Shown here piece after piece: positions 1 through 6,824 of a DNA stretch of 9,788 nucleotides. The stretch's first letter is position 1, and each line of letters begins with the position of its first letter. Origin of the DNA: an uncultured Subdoligranulum sp. (GTDB lineage: Bacteria > Bacillota_A > Clostridia > Oscillospirales > Ruminococcaceae); assembly GCA_900772715.1 (NCBI GenBank), contig CAAGRN010000094.1, positions 1-9,788 on the forward strand, read 5' to 3'. A program made the translations under genes and the position numbers. Below the pieces are notes generated by a model. The model made no database searches. It was not told the DNA's origin and was given only the letters and a program-made list of their open reading frames with translations.

Positions 1-99
1 ATCAAAAATCGTGATTTCTGCATTGCCGCCCGCAGCTTTCAACGCTGCAATCATTTCTTCTGACGATTCCGGCACAACAATACTGTCTGCCGAGCCAAC
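1..99 (-). pseudogene. Alpha/beta hydrolase fragment joined to the M23 gene
   Basis: Read on the minus strand from 99 to 1, one frame is open for 33 codons and begins VGSADSIVVPESSEEM, followed by an IAALKAAGG segment. This resembles the region around the catalytic acid in dienelactone-hydrolase or prolyl-oligopeptidase-like esterases, where G-x-x-D-x-x-V-P is followed by a helix of the type SEEM..ALKAAG. The likely triad Asp is encoded at 87-85. The catalytic His would lie beyond the window edge. Nothing upstream in this frame looks like a hydrolase: before codon 99 the DNA is M23 peptidase sequence in a different frame. The fragment therefore lacks its N-terminal part here. It overlaps the last codons of the M23 reading frame. 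The family call rests on a short motif and on recall of the family pattern, so it is moderate at best. Confidence 0.45.
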
Positions 100-1622
100 C
101 CTGCCGTTACCGTTTCGCCTGCGGTAACGGCAGTTTGCGTCATGTGGGCATAGCGGGTAGACAGGCCAGCACCGTTGTCCAGCAGGACTTGGTTGCCATA
201 ACTGTTGTTCCAGCCGGAGATGATGACTGTGCCGCTGTGTGCGGCGAGGATAGGCGTACCCTCCGGCGCGGGGATGTCGGTGCCGCGATGACCGGGATTG
301 CCGTAGGCATCAGGTTCACCAAAGTTGCAGGATATATAGGTGTGACCGGGGAGGGGCCAGCAGAGTTCACCCTCCGTGATGATACCGCTGCCGCCGCAGA
401 GGACGGCCAGCGTGGGGCGCATTTCATCTGAGAGCAGTTCCTGTAAAATATCTTTTTGGTCTTGGGTGAAATTGTACAACTCGGCCAGTTCGTTCACGGT
501 TTTGCTGCTGACGGTGATATGCAGGATATAGTCAGTTTGCTGCTCCGGGTCGGGGTCATCCTCGGTTGGTTCGGGGGTGGTGTCCACTTCTTCGACTTCG
601 TAAGCGATTTCGTGCATTGCCCAAAAGGTATCTTGGATAAGTTGCTTTTTGGCTTCGTCTATGACGATAACATCACTGTCAGAGTTGAGGTTGGTATGCA
701 CTGCAAACACGGCCAGCACCTCCGGCCAGTAGCTTGCCCATGTGTGGCCGTCCTCGTAAGCGTAGGTGATGGTGGTTTCGCTGCATTCGGGGTGGGCGGA
801 TACGATTTCGTTAATGGCCGCGCCGAAGTCGGCGTTGGTGGCGGATACGATTTCGGCAATGGGGATGCTGTTTGGGTCGTTGGATTCGTCTGCAAACAGG
901 ATGCCCATAGGCGAGCCGAGGACCGCAGCCGCCGCGCCGATCACCATTGCCAGCACCAATACCACGCAGCCCGCACCCAACAGAGCCAACAGCGATTGGG
1001 CGGCGCGCCGCACGGTTTGGGAGAGCAGGGCTTTGATTTTGGCCGTGATATAATGAATGCCACGGCTGATTGCGTCAACCGTGGCTTGTTTGTAGCTGAT
1101 TGTCGGGAGCCTTGGAGCTTGGGGTGTGATGGGCGTGGTAATGGCCGGAGTGGTGGCTGCTGCTTGCTTTTGCAGATAGCGGCGCACAGCTTCGCGGGTC
1201 AAGTGCCGCTGCTTTAGCTTCTGCATATTGGCGCGGTAGGGCGTCGGTGCAGGGGTATCCGGCAGCATAGCCGGGGGTTGCGGCGGGCGTGTTTTTGCAG
1301 CAATAGCCTTTTGCCGAAAACGCTGGAACTTGAATTGCTCTCGGCGCTCGGTCTGCGTGGAAACGGCAACTTTTTCTTTTTCAGTTGGCTTTGGTGCGGA
1401 TTGGGTGCTGCCCTGTAAAGTGAGATTTTTCCGTTTTTCTTGCAGGGCGCGGAATTTGCGGTAACTTATGCGGGCGGTACTTCGCACCGTGCCGGTTGCG
1501 CGGTCAGCTATGCCGGAAATGCCCTGCTGTACCTCGCCCTGCGCATACTCTTCCGGCGATTCTTGGCGCTGCTCGACAGTGCGCTGGCTGTGTGCCTTTA
1601 TCCACATGATGGATTTGCGCAC
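51..1622 (-). CDS. CD1108-like conjugation peptidase with truncated M23 domain
   Basis: This is a membrane-anchored cell-wall hydrolase of a Firmicutes conjugation system, expected to cut peptidoglycan locally for the mating channel. The 523-residue product has a basic, Arg/Lys/Gln-rich N-terminus (1-150), a Pro/Thr-rich linker (about 112-175), one strong membrane segment (about 211-243), an acidic CD1108-type extracellular region (about 245-415) and an M23 (LytM-like) domain from about W422. Visible M23 residues are H445 and D449 in HRGTD, and H493 in YAHM. The HxH motif (usually HLHFE) is absent: the last 15 residues, after G508, come from unrelated DNA, and no frame there supplies it. The peptidase is therefore probably inactive, unless the junction is an artefact. 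The GTG at 1622 has no good ribosome site. A good one (1668-1661) instead faces an ATA codon at 1652, which would add ten residues; ATG 1607 is another option. The gene is last in the minus-strand operon and is separated from virB4 by cargo genes. Confidence 0.82.
   Translation of the reverse strand: MRKSIMWIKAHSQRTVEQRQESPEEYAQGEVQQGISGIADRATGTVRSTARISYRKFRALQEKRKNLTLQGSTQSAPKPTEKEKVAVSTQTERREQFKFQRFRQKAIAAKTRPPQPPAMLPDTPAPTPYRANMQKLKQRHLTREAVRRYLQKQAAATTPAITTPITPQAPRLPTISYKQATVDAISRGIHYITAKIKALLSQTVRRAAQSLLALLGAGCVVLVLAMVIGAAAAVLGSPMGILFADESNDPNSIPIAEIVSATNADFGAAINEIVSAHPECSETTITYAYEDGHTWASYWPEVLAVFAVHTNLNSDSDVIVIDEAKKQLIQDTFWAMHEIAYEVEEVDTTPEPTEDDPDPEQQTDYILHITVSSKTVNELAELYNFTQDQKDILQELLSDEMRPTLAVLCGGSGIITEGELCWPLPGHTYISCNFGEPDAYGNPGHRGTDIPAPEGTPILAAHSGTVIISGWNNSYGNQVLLDNGAGLSTRYAHMTQTAVTAGETVTAGLARQTVLLCRNRQKK
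101..133. repeat. Perfect 12-bp inverted repeat beside the junction
   Basis: CTGCCGTTACCG at 101-112 is the exact reverse complement of CGGTAACGGCAG at 122-133, with a 9-nt loop between. It lies inside the M23 coding sequence, encoding the TAVTAGETVTAG stretch. Its left arm ends one or two bases from the point where M23 sequence gives way to the hydrolase-like fragment. No convincing T-tract follows on either strand, so it is not called a terminator. Confidence 0.85.
795..855. repeat. 16-bp direct repeat, 45-bp period
   Basis: GGCGGATACGATTTCG occurs at 795-810 and again at 840-855. The period is 45 bp, an exact multiple of three, and both copies encode EIVSA in the same frame of the CD1108-like protein. 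The copies lie just after the membrane segment in the protein. This may be a small internal duplication that kept the frame, or chance codon reuse. Confidence 0.7.
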
Positions 1623-1649
1623 AAATTGTTTTCGATGTTGGTTAGCTTT

Positions 1650-1668
1650 TATTTTTGATACACCTCTT
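1650..1668 (-). promoter_or_regulatory. Ribosome binding site facing a non-standard ATA start
   Basis: On the minus strand AAGAGGTG (1668-1661) is followed by an 8-nt spacer and then ATA AAA GCT (from 1652). This is in frame with the CD1108-like peptidase ten codons before its GTG at 1622. An in-frame TAG at 1673-1671 bounds the frame upstream. The site-to-codon geometry is that of a normal start, so the ATA looks like a mutated ATG, or a rare AUA initiation codon. Neither the GTG at 1622 nor the ATG at 1607 has a comparable site. Confidence 0.6.
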
Positions 1669-1687
1669 TTCTACGGAATACTACCTG

Positions 1688-1696
1688 TGCTATAAT
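1688..1696 (+). promoter_or_regulatory. Extended -10 promoter for the LysE-family gene
   Basis: TGCTATAAT gives a consensus -10 hexamer (1691-1696) preceded by the TGn extended element. The -35 position (around 1668-1673, TTTCTA) is poor, as is common for extended -10 promoters. Transcription would start near 1703, about 40 nt before the LysE ATG. The promoter sits in the 122-nt gap between the divergent LysE and peptidase genes, so the polymerase footprint would cover the peptidase's ribosome site. Confidence 0.65.
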
Positions 1697-1744
1697 TTTG
1701 GCAGACAATTTGATAAATCGAAATTTGTGAGAGGTTTTTCCATT

Positions 1745-2362
1745 ATGCTACCTATTTATCTTCAGGGGCTATCGCTGGGGCTGGCCTATGTGGCTCCCAT
1801 TGGTATGCAAAATCTGTTTGTTATCAATAGCGCCATGAGCCAAAAGCTGGGACGTGCTATCGCAACGGCCTTTGTTGTTATCTTTTGGGATGTTTCTCTC
1901 GGCCTTGCTTGTTTTCTTGGTGTAGGGGCTTTGATGGAGGCTTTGCCGTGGCTACAAAAGGGCATTCTTGGCATTGGTGGGCTGCTAGTCATTTATATAG
2001 GTGTCGGCCTGATCCGTTCCAAAGCCGATTTAAGCGGTGGTAAAGATGTAAATCAACCGCTATGGAAAATCATTGGCTATGCTTTTATTGTGACATGGTT
2101 GAATCCACAAGCGTTGATTGACGGAACCTTGATGCTTGGAGCTTTTCGTGCGTCTTTGCCTGTGGGCGGCAATCCCTATTTTATTACAGGGTTTGCCTCC
2201 GCTAGCTTTCTATGGTTCAACTGTCTGGCCGTTGTGGTGCATCTGCTTGGCAGTAAAATCAACAGTCACGTTCTAACATGGCTGAATCGCATCTGCGGCG
2301 CGGTGATTGTTCTCTACGGAATCAAGCTGCTCGGCAATCTGATACAGTTGATTCTTCCATAA
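1745..2362 (+). CDS. LysE/ArgO-family amino-acid exporter
   Basis: This is a predicted inner-membrane exporter of the LysE family, which moves basic amino acids (lysine, arginine) or related small solutes out of the cell. The 205-residue product has about six hydrophobic segments (roughly 5-27, 38-62, 71-91, 107-125, 146-168, 181-203). It carries the LysE-type signature APIGMQN at 17-23 and WLNPQALIDG at 118-127, and its length is normal for the family. The reading frame is open further upstream, but ATG 1745 is preferred because family homology starts there and GAGAGG lies at 1729-1734. It has its own promoter and is the only gene on the plus strand. It sits as cargo between the DUF6075-like gene and the peptidase gene. 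The substrate cannot be read from sequence. No transposase or integrase accompanies it. Confidence 0.88.
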   Translation: MLPIYLQGLSLGLAYVAPIGMQNLFVINSAMSQKLGRAIATAFVVIFWDVSLGLACFLGVGALMEALPWLQKGILGIGGLLVIYIGVGLIRSKADLSGGKDVNQPLWKIIGYAFIVTWLNPQALIDGTLMLGAFRASLPVGGNPYFITGFASASFLWFNCLAVVVHLLGSKINSHVLTWLNRICGAVIVLYGIKLLGNLIQLILP

Positions 2363-2385
2363 ATTCCAGTTTATAGACCCACCGT

Positions 2386-2775
2386 TTATCCTCGCATATC
2401 GTCAATTACCACATTGTCCAACTGGTGCGTATACTCCGGGTAGCGCAGCTTTACAGCTTCGTACATATACGGTGCAAAGGAGCATCCAAACAGGTCATAC
2501 GGTGTGCAAGATTTGTCGTCATAGCCATTCCAAAGGCTATAGGCAAACCGTGTCAGCTTCACTGTTCCGCTGGTCTGCCATCCTGCGGTCAGTGACTCCG
2601 GCTTGATTTCGTCCTTTTCAAAATCAAAGCATTGGTCAATGTTGTTCCGCGTTGCGGGTACGCTTGTCAGAATGTAAACCAGTGCGCGGTGGTAGCTGTC
2701 CACTGCTTTGCAGCGGTTCAGATGGGTCAAGTATGCCCTGCGGTGTGCCGGGGTCATGAATTTGGGTTCTGTCAT
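2386..2775 (-). CDS. DUF6075-like protein of unknown function
   Basis: This small, probably soluble protein (129 aa) has no membrane segment or signal peptide. It resembles the DUF6075 family seen on gut Firmicutes mobile elements. Recognisable features are the early SYHRALVYIL helix (27-36), the SLTAGWQTSGT stretch (61-71), the FAYSLWNG segment (78-84) and a C-terminal FGCSFAPYMYEAVKLRYPEY block (96-115). No catalytic motif is evident and no function is known to me. ATG 2775 is chosen because GAGAGG lies about ten bases upstream; a TTG at 2793 is in frame but lacks a site. It follows the DUF3846-like gene by 91 nt, a gap that contains a hairpin. It ends 23 nt from the convergent LysE gene, so LysE read-through RNA would be antisense to it. 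Confidence 0.72.
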   Translation of the reverse strand: MTEPKFMTPAHRRAYLTHLNRCKAVDSYHRALVYILTSVPATRNNIDQCFDFEKDEIKPESLTAGWQTSGTVKLTRFAYSLWNGYDDKSCTPYDLFGCSFAPYMYEAVKLRYPEYTHQLDNVVIDDMRG

Positions 2776-2810
2776 AAGAAATTTTCCTCTCAATTTTTAT
2801 TTGAATTTTG

Positions 2811-2844
2811 CGCTGCTGTTCTAAGGCGAACGGCAGCGTTTTTT
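2811..2844 (+). terminator. Intrinsic terminator on the plus strand
   Basis: CGCTGCTGTTC (2811-2821) pairs with GAACGGCAGCG (2828-2838), an 11-bp stem with one T-G wobble and a 6-nt loop. It is followed by six T (2839-2844) and further T-rich sequence. The T-tract is on the plus strand only; the minus-strand read of the stem is followed by A-rich DNA. The only plus-strand gene that could feed it is LysE, whose stop is about 450 bp upstream, so LysE transcripts may run antisense through the DUF6075-like gene before stopping here. The stem would also form in the minus-strand operon mRNA. Confidence 0.7.
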
Positions 2845-2866
2845 CTCTTTATGTAAAATCATGGCA

Positions 2867-3301
2867 TTATCGTTCCCCGTGGTCTATGGGCTTGATCTTC
2901 AGCTTATTGCCGTCACGCTGGAATTGCTCGTACTGTTCGGGGGTGCATTTCATCGGCAGAAGGCTGTGTACCATAGGGAGAAAGGCGATTGGGTAGTGGT
3001 ACAGCTTTTCATAATAGGTCATCTGCTCATCGGTCAGACTGATAAGGCCGTCATCACTATCCCCACAAACAATGAAAGACCCGGCAATGCAGCCGTCATA
3101 TCCATAAAGTCGGTTTGGCGGCAAACCAAGGTCCTGTGCAGCGTCATTGCTGATAATGCAAGCGTTATCCCGCCACGGGTGGCAAACGGTTAGATCTTCG
3201 CCTACAAGTTTCTGCCGTGCTTCGTATGTGTTGAGAATTATGCGTTCTTCAGGGTATTTACCGGGCTGCACATACAGCACACGGATTTCTTTCTCAATCA
3301 T
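2867..3301 (-). CDS. DUF3846-like protein of unknown function
   Basis: The product is 144 residues, soluble and acidic, without a signal peptide. Residues about 5-105 resemble DUF3846, a domain common in phage and mobile-element proteins: an initial strand IRVLYVQPGK (6-15), a NAC-II-SNDAA strand (46-55), GLPPNRLYG (59-67) and CIAGSFIVCGD (71-81), then SLTDEQMTYYEKLY (88-101). The remaining 40 residues are family-variable. Function is unknown. ATG 3301 is preferred because GGAG lies 8 nt upstream, inside the end of virB4; a GTG at 3310 in the same frame overlaps the virB4 stop. Only a few bases separate it from virB4, so it is almost certainly co-transcribed and may be translationally coupled. 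Confidence 0.72.
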   Translation of the reverse strand: MIEKEIRVLYVQPGKYPEERIILNTYEARQKLVGEDLTVCHPWRDNACIISNDAAQDLGLPPNRLYGYDGCIAGSFIVCGDSDDGLISLTDEQMTYYEKLYHYPIAFLPMVHSLLPMKCTPEQYEQFQRDGNKLKIKPIDHGER

Positions 3302-3306
3302 AATTA

Positions 3307-5643
3307 TCACTCCATTTCACCGGGCTTGGTCGTGAGCAGTTTATAGGTCTTGGTGTCCTTTGGTTGCGGGTTACTGAATGGGATAAGGCTGTTGCCCATC
3401 TTGATGATGCCCTCACCGGGCTGTGCCAGCAGCAGATATTTTCGCTGTGGCTCGGACAGGCCGTACAATTCCACCACGCTGTCAATGTCTTTGGTCTGGC
3501 GCAGCATGACCACAAATTCGGAGTTTGCCAGCATTGCGTAGGCCGTATCATTGGTAAGGCAATCCTGCACATTCTGCGTAATGCCGGTGGCGTAAGCGTT
3601 GTACTTTCTGAAGCGTTTCCAGCTTGTGTACAGGAAATTGGCACTCAAGGAATCGCGCAGCAGCAGATAGATTTCATCAAAGTACACCCATGTAGCCGCC
3701 TTGGGGTCGTTGCGCTCATTGCTCATAACAGCGGTGTTGATGTACTCCAGCATGGACAGCATGGCCACAGGTTTTAGCTGCTCTCCCAAACTCTGAATGT
3801 TAAAGCAGATAAGGCGATTGCTCATGTCAACATTCGTGGGCTGGGCGAATACCTGCATACTGCCTGTTGCGAAGATTTCCAGTGCAAGCGCCAATTCTTT
3901 AGAACGGCTGTCGCCTTGGGCGTTCAACGCCGCCCATAAATCTTTAATGGTCGGACAGGGCGCGGTATAGTTTGATTTAATCAGCGGTTTGTAAATGCTC
4001 CTCAGTGCGCGGTCAATCAAACTTCTGTCTCCGGGCATGACATTCTCTTTTTTCATAATTTGTTCGCACAGGCTTAAAACAAACTCTGCTTTTGCCACAT
4101 AGGGAGGGATGTCGGTGGATGAGTCCGGCTTGAAATCCAGTGGGTTAAAATAGGTACTGCTGTCCACCGAGATGTTAACCACCTCGCCGCCCAGCTCCTG
4201 CACAAGCGGCGCGTACTCATTTTCGGGATCTACGACATAGAACCGCGCTTTGGTAAAACGCAGATACAGCATCAAAATTTCAAGTTTTACAAACATGGAT
4301 TTACCGCCACCGGAGGTGGCCACGACCATTGCATTGCCGTTTACAAGCGTGGTGCGCAGCCCCACAATAAGGTTTCCCGTGACGGCGTTTCTGCCGTAAC
4401 AAATGCCGCCCGGTGTGAGAATTTCTTGGGTATTGAAAGGCACCAGTGCGGTCAGTGATTTCGTCAGCATCGTGCGTACACTCTCAATGCGGCGCAATCC
4501 GTAAGGCATGGCTGTGTTAAAGGCGCGTTCCTGCTGAGAATAGAGTTCCGTAAATCGGCAGTTATAATTTGCCGCCGTGGTTTTCAGTGCATCTGTTTCC
4601 AGCGCGAGGTCGTCCAGCGTATCAGCAAAGTAAGTGACGGTAAGCAGGGTCAAAAACATCTGCTGGTCATTCTCGGTCATCTCCTTGCGGATGCTGGCAA
4701 TGATGCGGTCTTGCTCCTGCGTCCGCTGCGGCACGGAAGATGTAAAGTCGAGATTTTCCACGGATTTCTTATTGAACCGTACTTTCTCGGCATCCGTTTT
4801 CATCTGTGCGCTGTCGATTTCCTTGAAAGCATCCTCCGTTTCCACCGGCTCAATGTCGATAGAAAGCACAATGTAAGGCACTTGCTGGAGCAGCGCGGAG
4901 ACAAACTTATCGTCAAGCTGCTGCGGGTACTCGCTGATCGTCATGCACTTGGCATAGCTGTCCTCAATTTCGATGTGCTTTTTGCAGAACTTAATGCAAT
5001 CCGGGGCAATAGAATCGCGGAAATCCTGCCCCAGCTTGGTGCAGTTGTCAAAGTCGAAATGGAAGCGCCCCTCCTCGGAAATACGGAAAAACTTGTGCAA
5101 CACTTCCAGCCGCGCCCGGTTGTCCAGCGGCGTGACCGCACATTCCAGCGCAGAGAAAGCAGACAAAAGGTGTCCCTGCACCTGTACAAAACGCTCCCGC
5201 GCTTCTTTCACACCGGGTTTGTTGGTGGACACGATGATGTACTTATGCTGCACGACATTTCCATTTTCGCGGGCGTTCGCCTTAATTTGCCGATTGCGCT
5301 CGGCGCGGAGTGCATCGAAGCCGTCATTTTCGCGGTGGTACAGCACATCGCGGGTAAAAGAAAACTCGTCCATGCGCTGGCTGACGATGCAGACTTGCAT
5401 CCAACAGTCGGCAGGGATACCCGCATAGACCGTGCCAAGCTGGGTCAAGATGTTCTGTTTGGCTGTGTCGCTCTGCATGGCATAGTTAATGTCGCTGATT
5501 TGCCACATCATGCTGAACACATTTCCCGATTTCCAAACGCCATCGGCATAAATTTTTTCGATAGGGATGCTTTGCTGCACAGAGCGCGGCATTTTGTAGC
5601 AGCCCCGTGTTTTGCGCGTAGATGCGTATTCGCTCAATCTCAA
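3307..5643 (-). CDS. virB4: VirB4-like conjugal transfer ATPase (CD1110 type)
   Basis: This is the assembly and transport ATPase of the type IV secretion channel, acting as a hexamer on the cytoplasmic face. The 778-residue length is normal for Firmicutes ICE VirB4 proteins. Residues 1-430 form the N-terminal VirB4/CagE-like region. The C-terminal RecA-like domain carries Walker A TSGGGKS (443-449), a VDPENEY strand (471-477), Walker B WVYFDE (652-657), and the GITQNV sensor motif (687-692). No motif is missing. The start is TTG 5643: AAGGTG lies 7 nt upstream and the codon overlaps the prgI stop by 4 nt, which suggests translational coupling. The DUF3846-like gene begins just after its stop. 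Confidence 0.95.
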   Translation of the reverse strand: MRLSEYASTRKTRGCYKMPRSVQQSIPIEKIYADGVWKSGNVFSMMWQISDINYAMQSDTAKQNILTQLGTVYAGIPADCWMQVCIVSQRMDEFSFTRDVLYHRENDGFDALRAERNRQIKANARENGNVVQHKYIIVSTNKPGVKEARERFVQVQGHLLSAFSALECAVTPLDNRARLEVLHKFFRISEEGRFHFDFDNCTKLGQDFRDSIAPDCIKFCKKHIEIEDSYAKCMTISEYPQQLDDKFVSALLQQVPYIVLSIDIEPVETEDAFKEIDSAQMKTDAEKVRFNKKSVENLDFTSSVPQRTQEQDRIIASIRKEMTENDQQMFLTLLTVTYFADTLDDLALETDALKTTAANYNCRFTELYSQQERAFNTAMPYGLRRIESVRTMLTKSLTALVPFNTQEILTPGGICYGRNAVTGNLIVGLRTTLVNGNAMVVATSGGGKSMFVKLEILMLYLRFTKARFYVVDPENEYAPLVQELGGEVVNISVDSSTYFNPLDFKPDSSTDIPPYVAKAEFVLSLCEQIMKKENVMPGDRSLIDRALRSIYKPLIKSNYTAPCPTIKDLWAALNAQGDSRSKELALALEIFATGSMQVFAQPTNVDMSNRLICFNIQSLGEQLKPVAMLSMLEYINTAVMSNERNDPKAATWVYFDEIYLLLRDSLSANFLYTSWKRFRKYNAYATGITQNVQDCLTNDTAYAMLANSEFVVMLRQTKDIDSVVELYGLSEPQRKYLLLAQPGEGIIKMGNSLIPFSNPQPKDTKTYKLLTTKPGEME

Positions 5644-5972
5644 TGTTTATCACCTTGTTTCTTTTTGCAAAATTTGTTTTCGGTTTTCCAGAGCCGCCAG
5701 TCGTTCAGAAAAATTGTGCTTTCTATTACAACAAGCAGGAATTTTTCAAAGGTAAGGCAGTCATAGGTAAAGAATCCTGCGGCGGCAATGGGTGCGGCGG
5801 CCACGATGCAGACCCAGCCCGCTGTTTCATGCCCCAGCAGCGGGGTCAGCCCCAAGTAGACCCCCACCGCCACGGCAATGGCCGCGCCGGAGCATATCAT
5901 CTGCCGCAGATTCAGTCCCAAAAAGATTTCTTCTTGGTAATGGCGGATTTCTTTGTTGATTGGTATTTGCAT
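5640..5972 (-). CDS. PrgI-family conjugal transfer membrane protein
   Basis: This 110-residue inner-membrane protein of the mating channel matches the PrgI family, found next to VirB4 and VirB6 in Gram-positive conjugation systems. It begins with the family's typical MQIPINKEIRHYQEE amphipathic start. Two hydrophobic segments follow (about 25-42 and 52-68), then a short LTFEKFLL helix and a basic tail (KCKKK-like, 99-110). The ATG at 5972 lies 1 nt after the virB6 stop, and the gene overlaps the virB4 TTG by 4 nt. The three genes therefore form a tight translational unit. Confidence 0.88.
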   Translation of the reverse strand: MQIPINKEIRHYQEEIFLGLNLRQMICSGAAIAVAVGVYLGLTPLLGHETAGWVCIVAAAPIAAAGFFTYDCLTFEKFLLVVIESTIFLNDWRLWKTENKFCKKKQGDKH

Positions 5973-5973
5973 A

Positions 5974-6804
5974 TTACAACCCCATCATTTCATGGATAAT
6001 TCGGTCAGAGCCTTTGATAAGTCCCACCAACACAAGCATATTGAACACGGTTTCGGCAAGGTAACTCCACACAATGGTGGTTACTTCGCCGCTGGTCACT
6101 GTCGGTGTGCTGACAAAGGCTGCGTAAATCACACAGGCCAAAACGATTACCGCGCCCTCTAAGCACACACCGATATAGCTTTTCACAAAAGAAACGCCAA
6201 CCGATTGTGTACTTTCCCCGGCAAAGGCTGCCAGCGGCAGCGGGGCCAGCGCGGTATACATGTACAAGCGGAAAAAGCGGCCATACACGGTCAGAATCAT
6301 CACGAACGACAAAACCGTGATGAACAGGCTGCCGAGAATCGTCACCAACCACAATGGTATACTGGCGAGGAAACCGACATTTTCAATGGCCGTCTGCATT
6401 TCTGCGGGCAGCGACACCATAGCTTCCGAGATACCACCCATGCTGTTGGCCATATCTGTGACGATGCCGTTACAGATGGAAAAGATGTTCAACATAATGT
6501 CCATGCCGTAACCCACGAGAGCCTTTGCCGCCACGAAGCGGAGAAGATAGTGGATAGCAGCTTCGGGGCGCTTGAGTTCGTGGAAATTCATGGTATTTTT
6601 GAACAGCGAAATGGCAAAAAACAGCACGACCAGTGCATAGCCGATGCCAACCGTGCCGTTATGCAGCGTTTCCATAACGCCCCATATCGCGCCCCCCTTA
6701 AAAGTTTGGGGGCCGGTTGTCACCAGCCCCCATAACTCGCCCAATTTTCCGTTCCATGTGCTAAACGCATTATTCAGATTTTCGATGATCCAGTTTTGAT
6801 TCAA
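5974..6804 (-). CDS. VirB6/TrbL-like channel protein (CD1112 type)
   Basis: This polytopic protein should form the inner-membrane pore of the conjugation channel. From TTG 6804 it is 276 residues, with about six hydrophobic stretches (in this numbering roughly 51-69, 84-109, 144-174, 179-195, 213-233, 245-263). The central FMNFHELKRPE-type loop and the YMYTALAPLPLAAF segment resemble CD1112-family proteins. The frame is open to an ATG at 6867, but that extension (MYDRFAFGQGG) is encoded by a hairpin/T-tract. GTAGGTG at 6816-6810 sits five bases before TTG 6804, and ENLNNAF-type sequence starts there, so TTG 6804 is preferred. The gene is followed 1 nt later by prgI. The toxin gene lies upstream in place of the usual Maff2 neighbour. 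Confidence 0.85.
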   Translation of the reverse strand: MNQNWIIENLNNAFSTWNGKLGELWGLVTTGPQTFKGGAIWGVMETLHNGTVGIGYALVVLFFAISLFKNTMNFHELKRPEAAIHYLLRFVAAKALVGYGMDIMLNIFSICNGIVTDMANSMGGISEAMVSLPAEMQTAIENVGFLASIPLWLVTILGSLFITVLSFVMILTVYGRFFRLYMYTALAPLPLAAFAGESTQSVGVSFVKSYIGVCLEGAVIVLACVIYAAFVSTPTVTSGEVTTIVWSYLAETVFNMLVLVGLIKGSDRIIHEMMGL

Positions 6805-6824
6805 ATTTTCACCTACTTTCTTGC

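Noticed and set aside
456..1217. Plus-strand open frame of 253 codons opposite the CD1108-like gene
   Set aside because: Low-complexity Gly/Val/Phe-rich shadow of the real gene, whose membrane segment and M23 motifs are clear on the minus strand.
1667..2322. Imperfect 13-nt direct repeat TTTTCTACGGAAT / TTCTCTACGGAAT around LysE, considered as a target-site duplication
   Set aside because: The right copy lies inside the LysE coding end, has a mismatch, and no transposase or terminal inverted repeats are present; chance is likely.
2319..2354. GAATCAA…TTGATTC inverted repeat at the LysE 3' end, considered as a terminator
   Set aside because: Weak, interrupted stem within coding sequence and not followed by a T-tract.
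4711..5766. Long plus-strand open frame (351 codons) opposite virB4
   Set aside because: It is the complement of a strongly conserved VirB4 gene, shows no recognisable family, and follows from codon bias on the other strand.
6691..6713. GCCCCC…GGGGGC inverted repeat
   Set aside because: Short stem inside the virB6 coding sequence, explained by Gly/Pro codons; no T-tract and no regulatory position.
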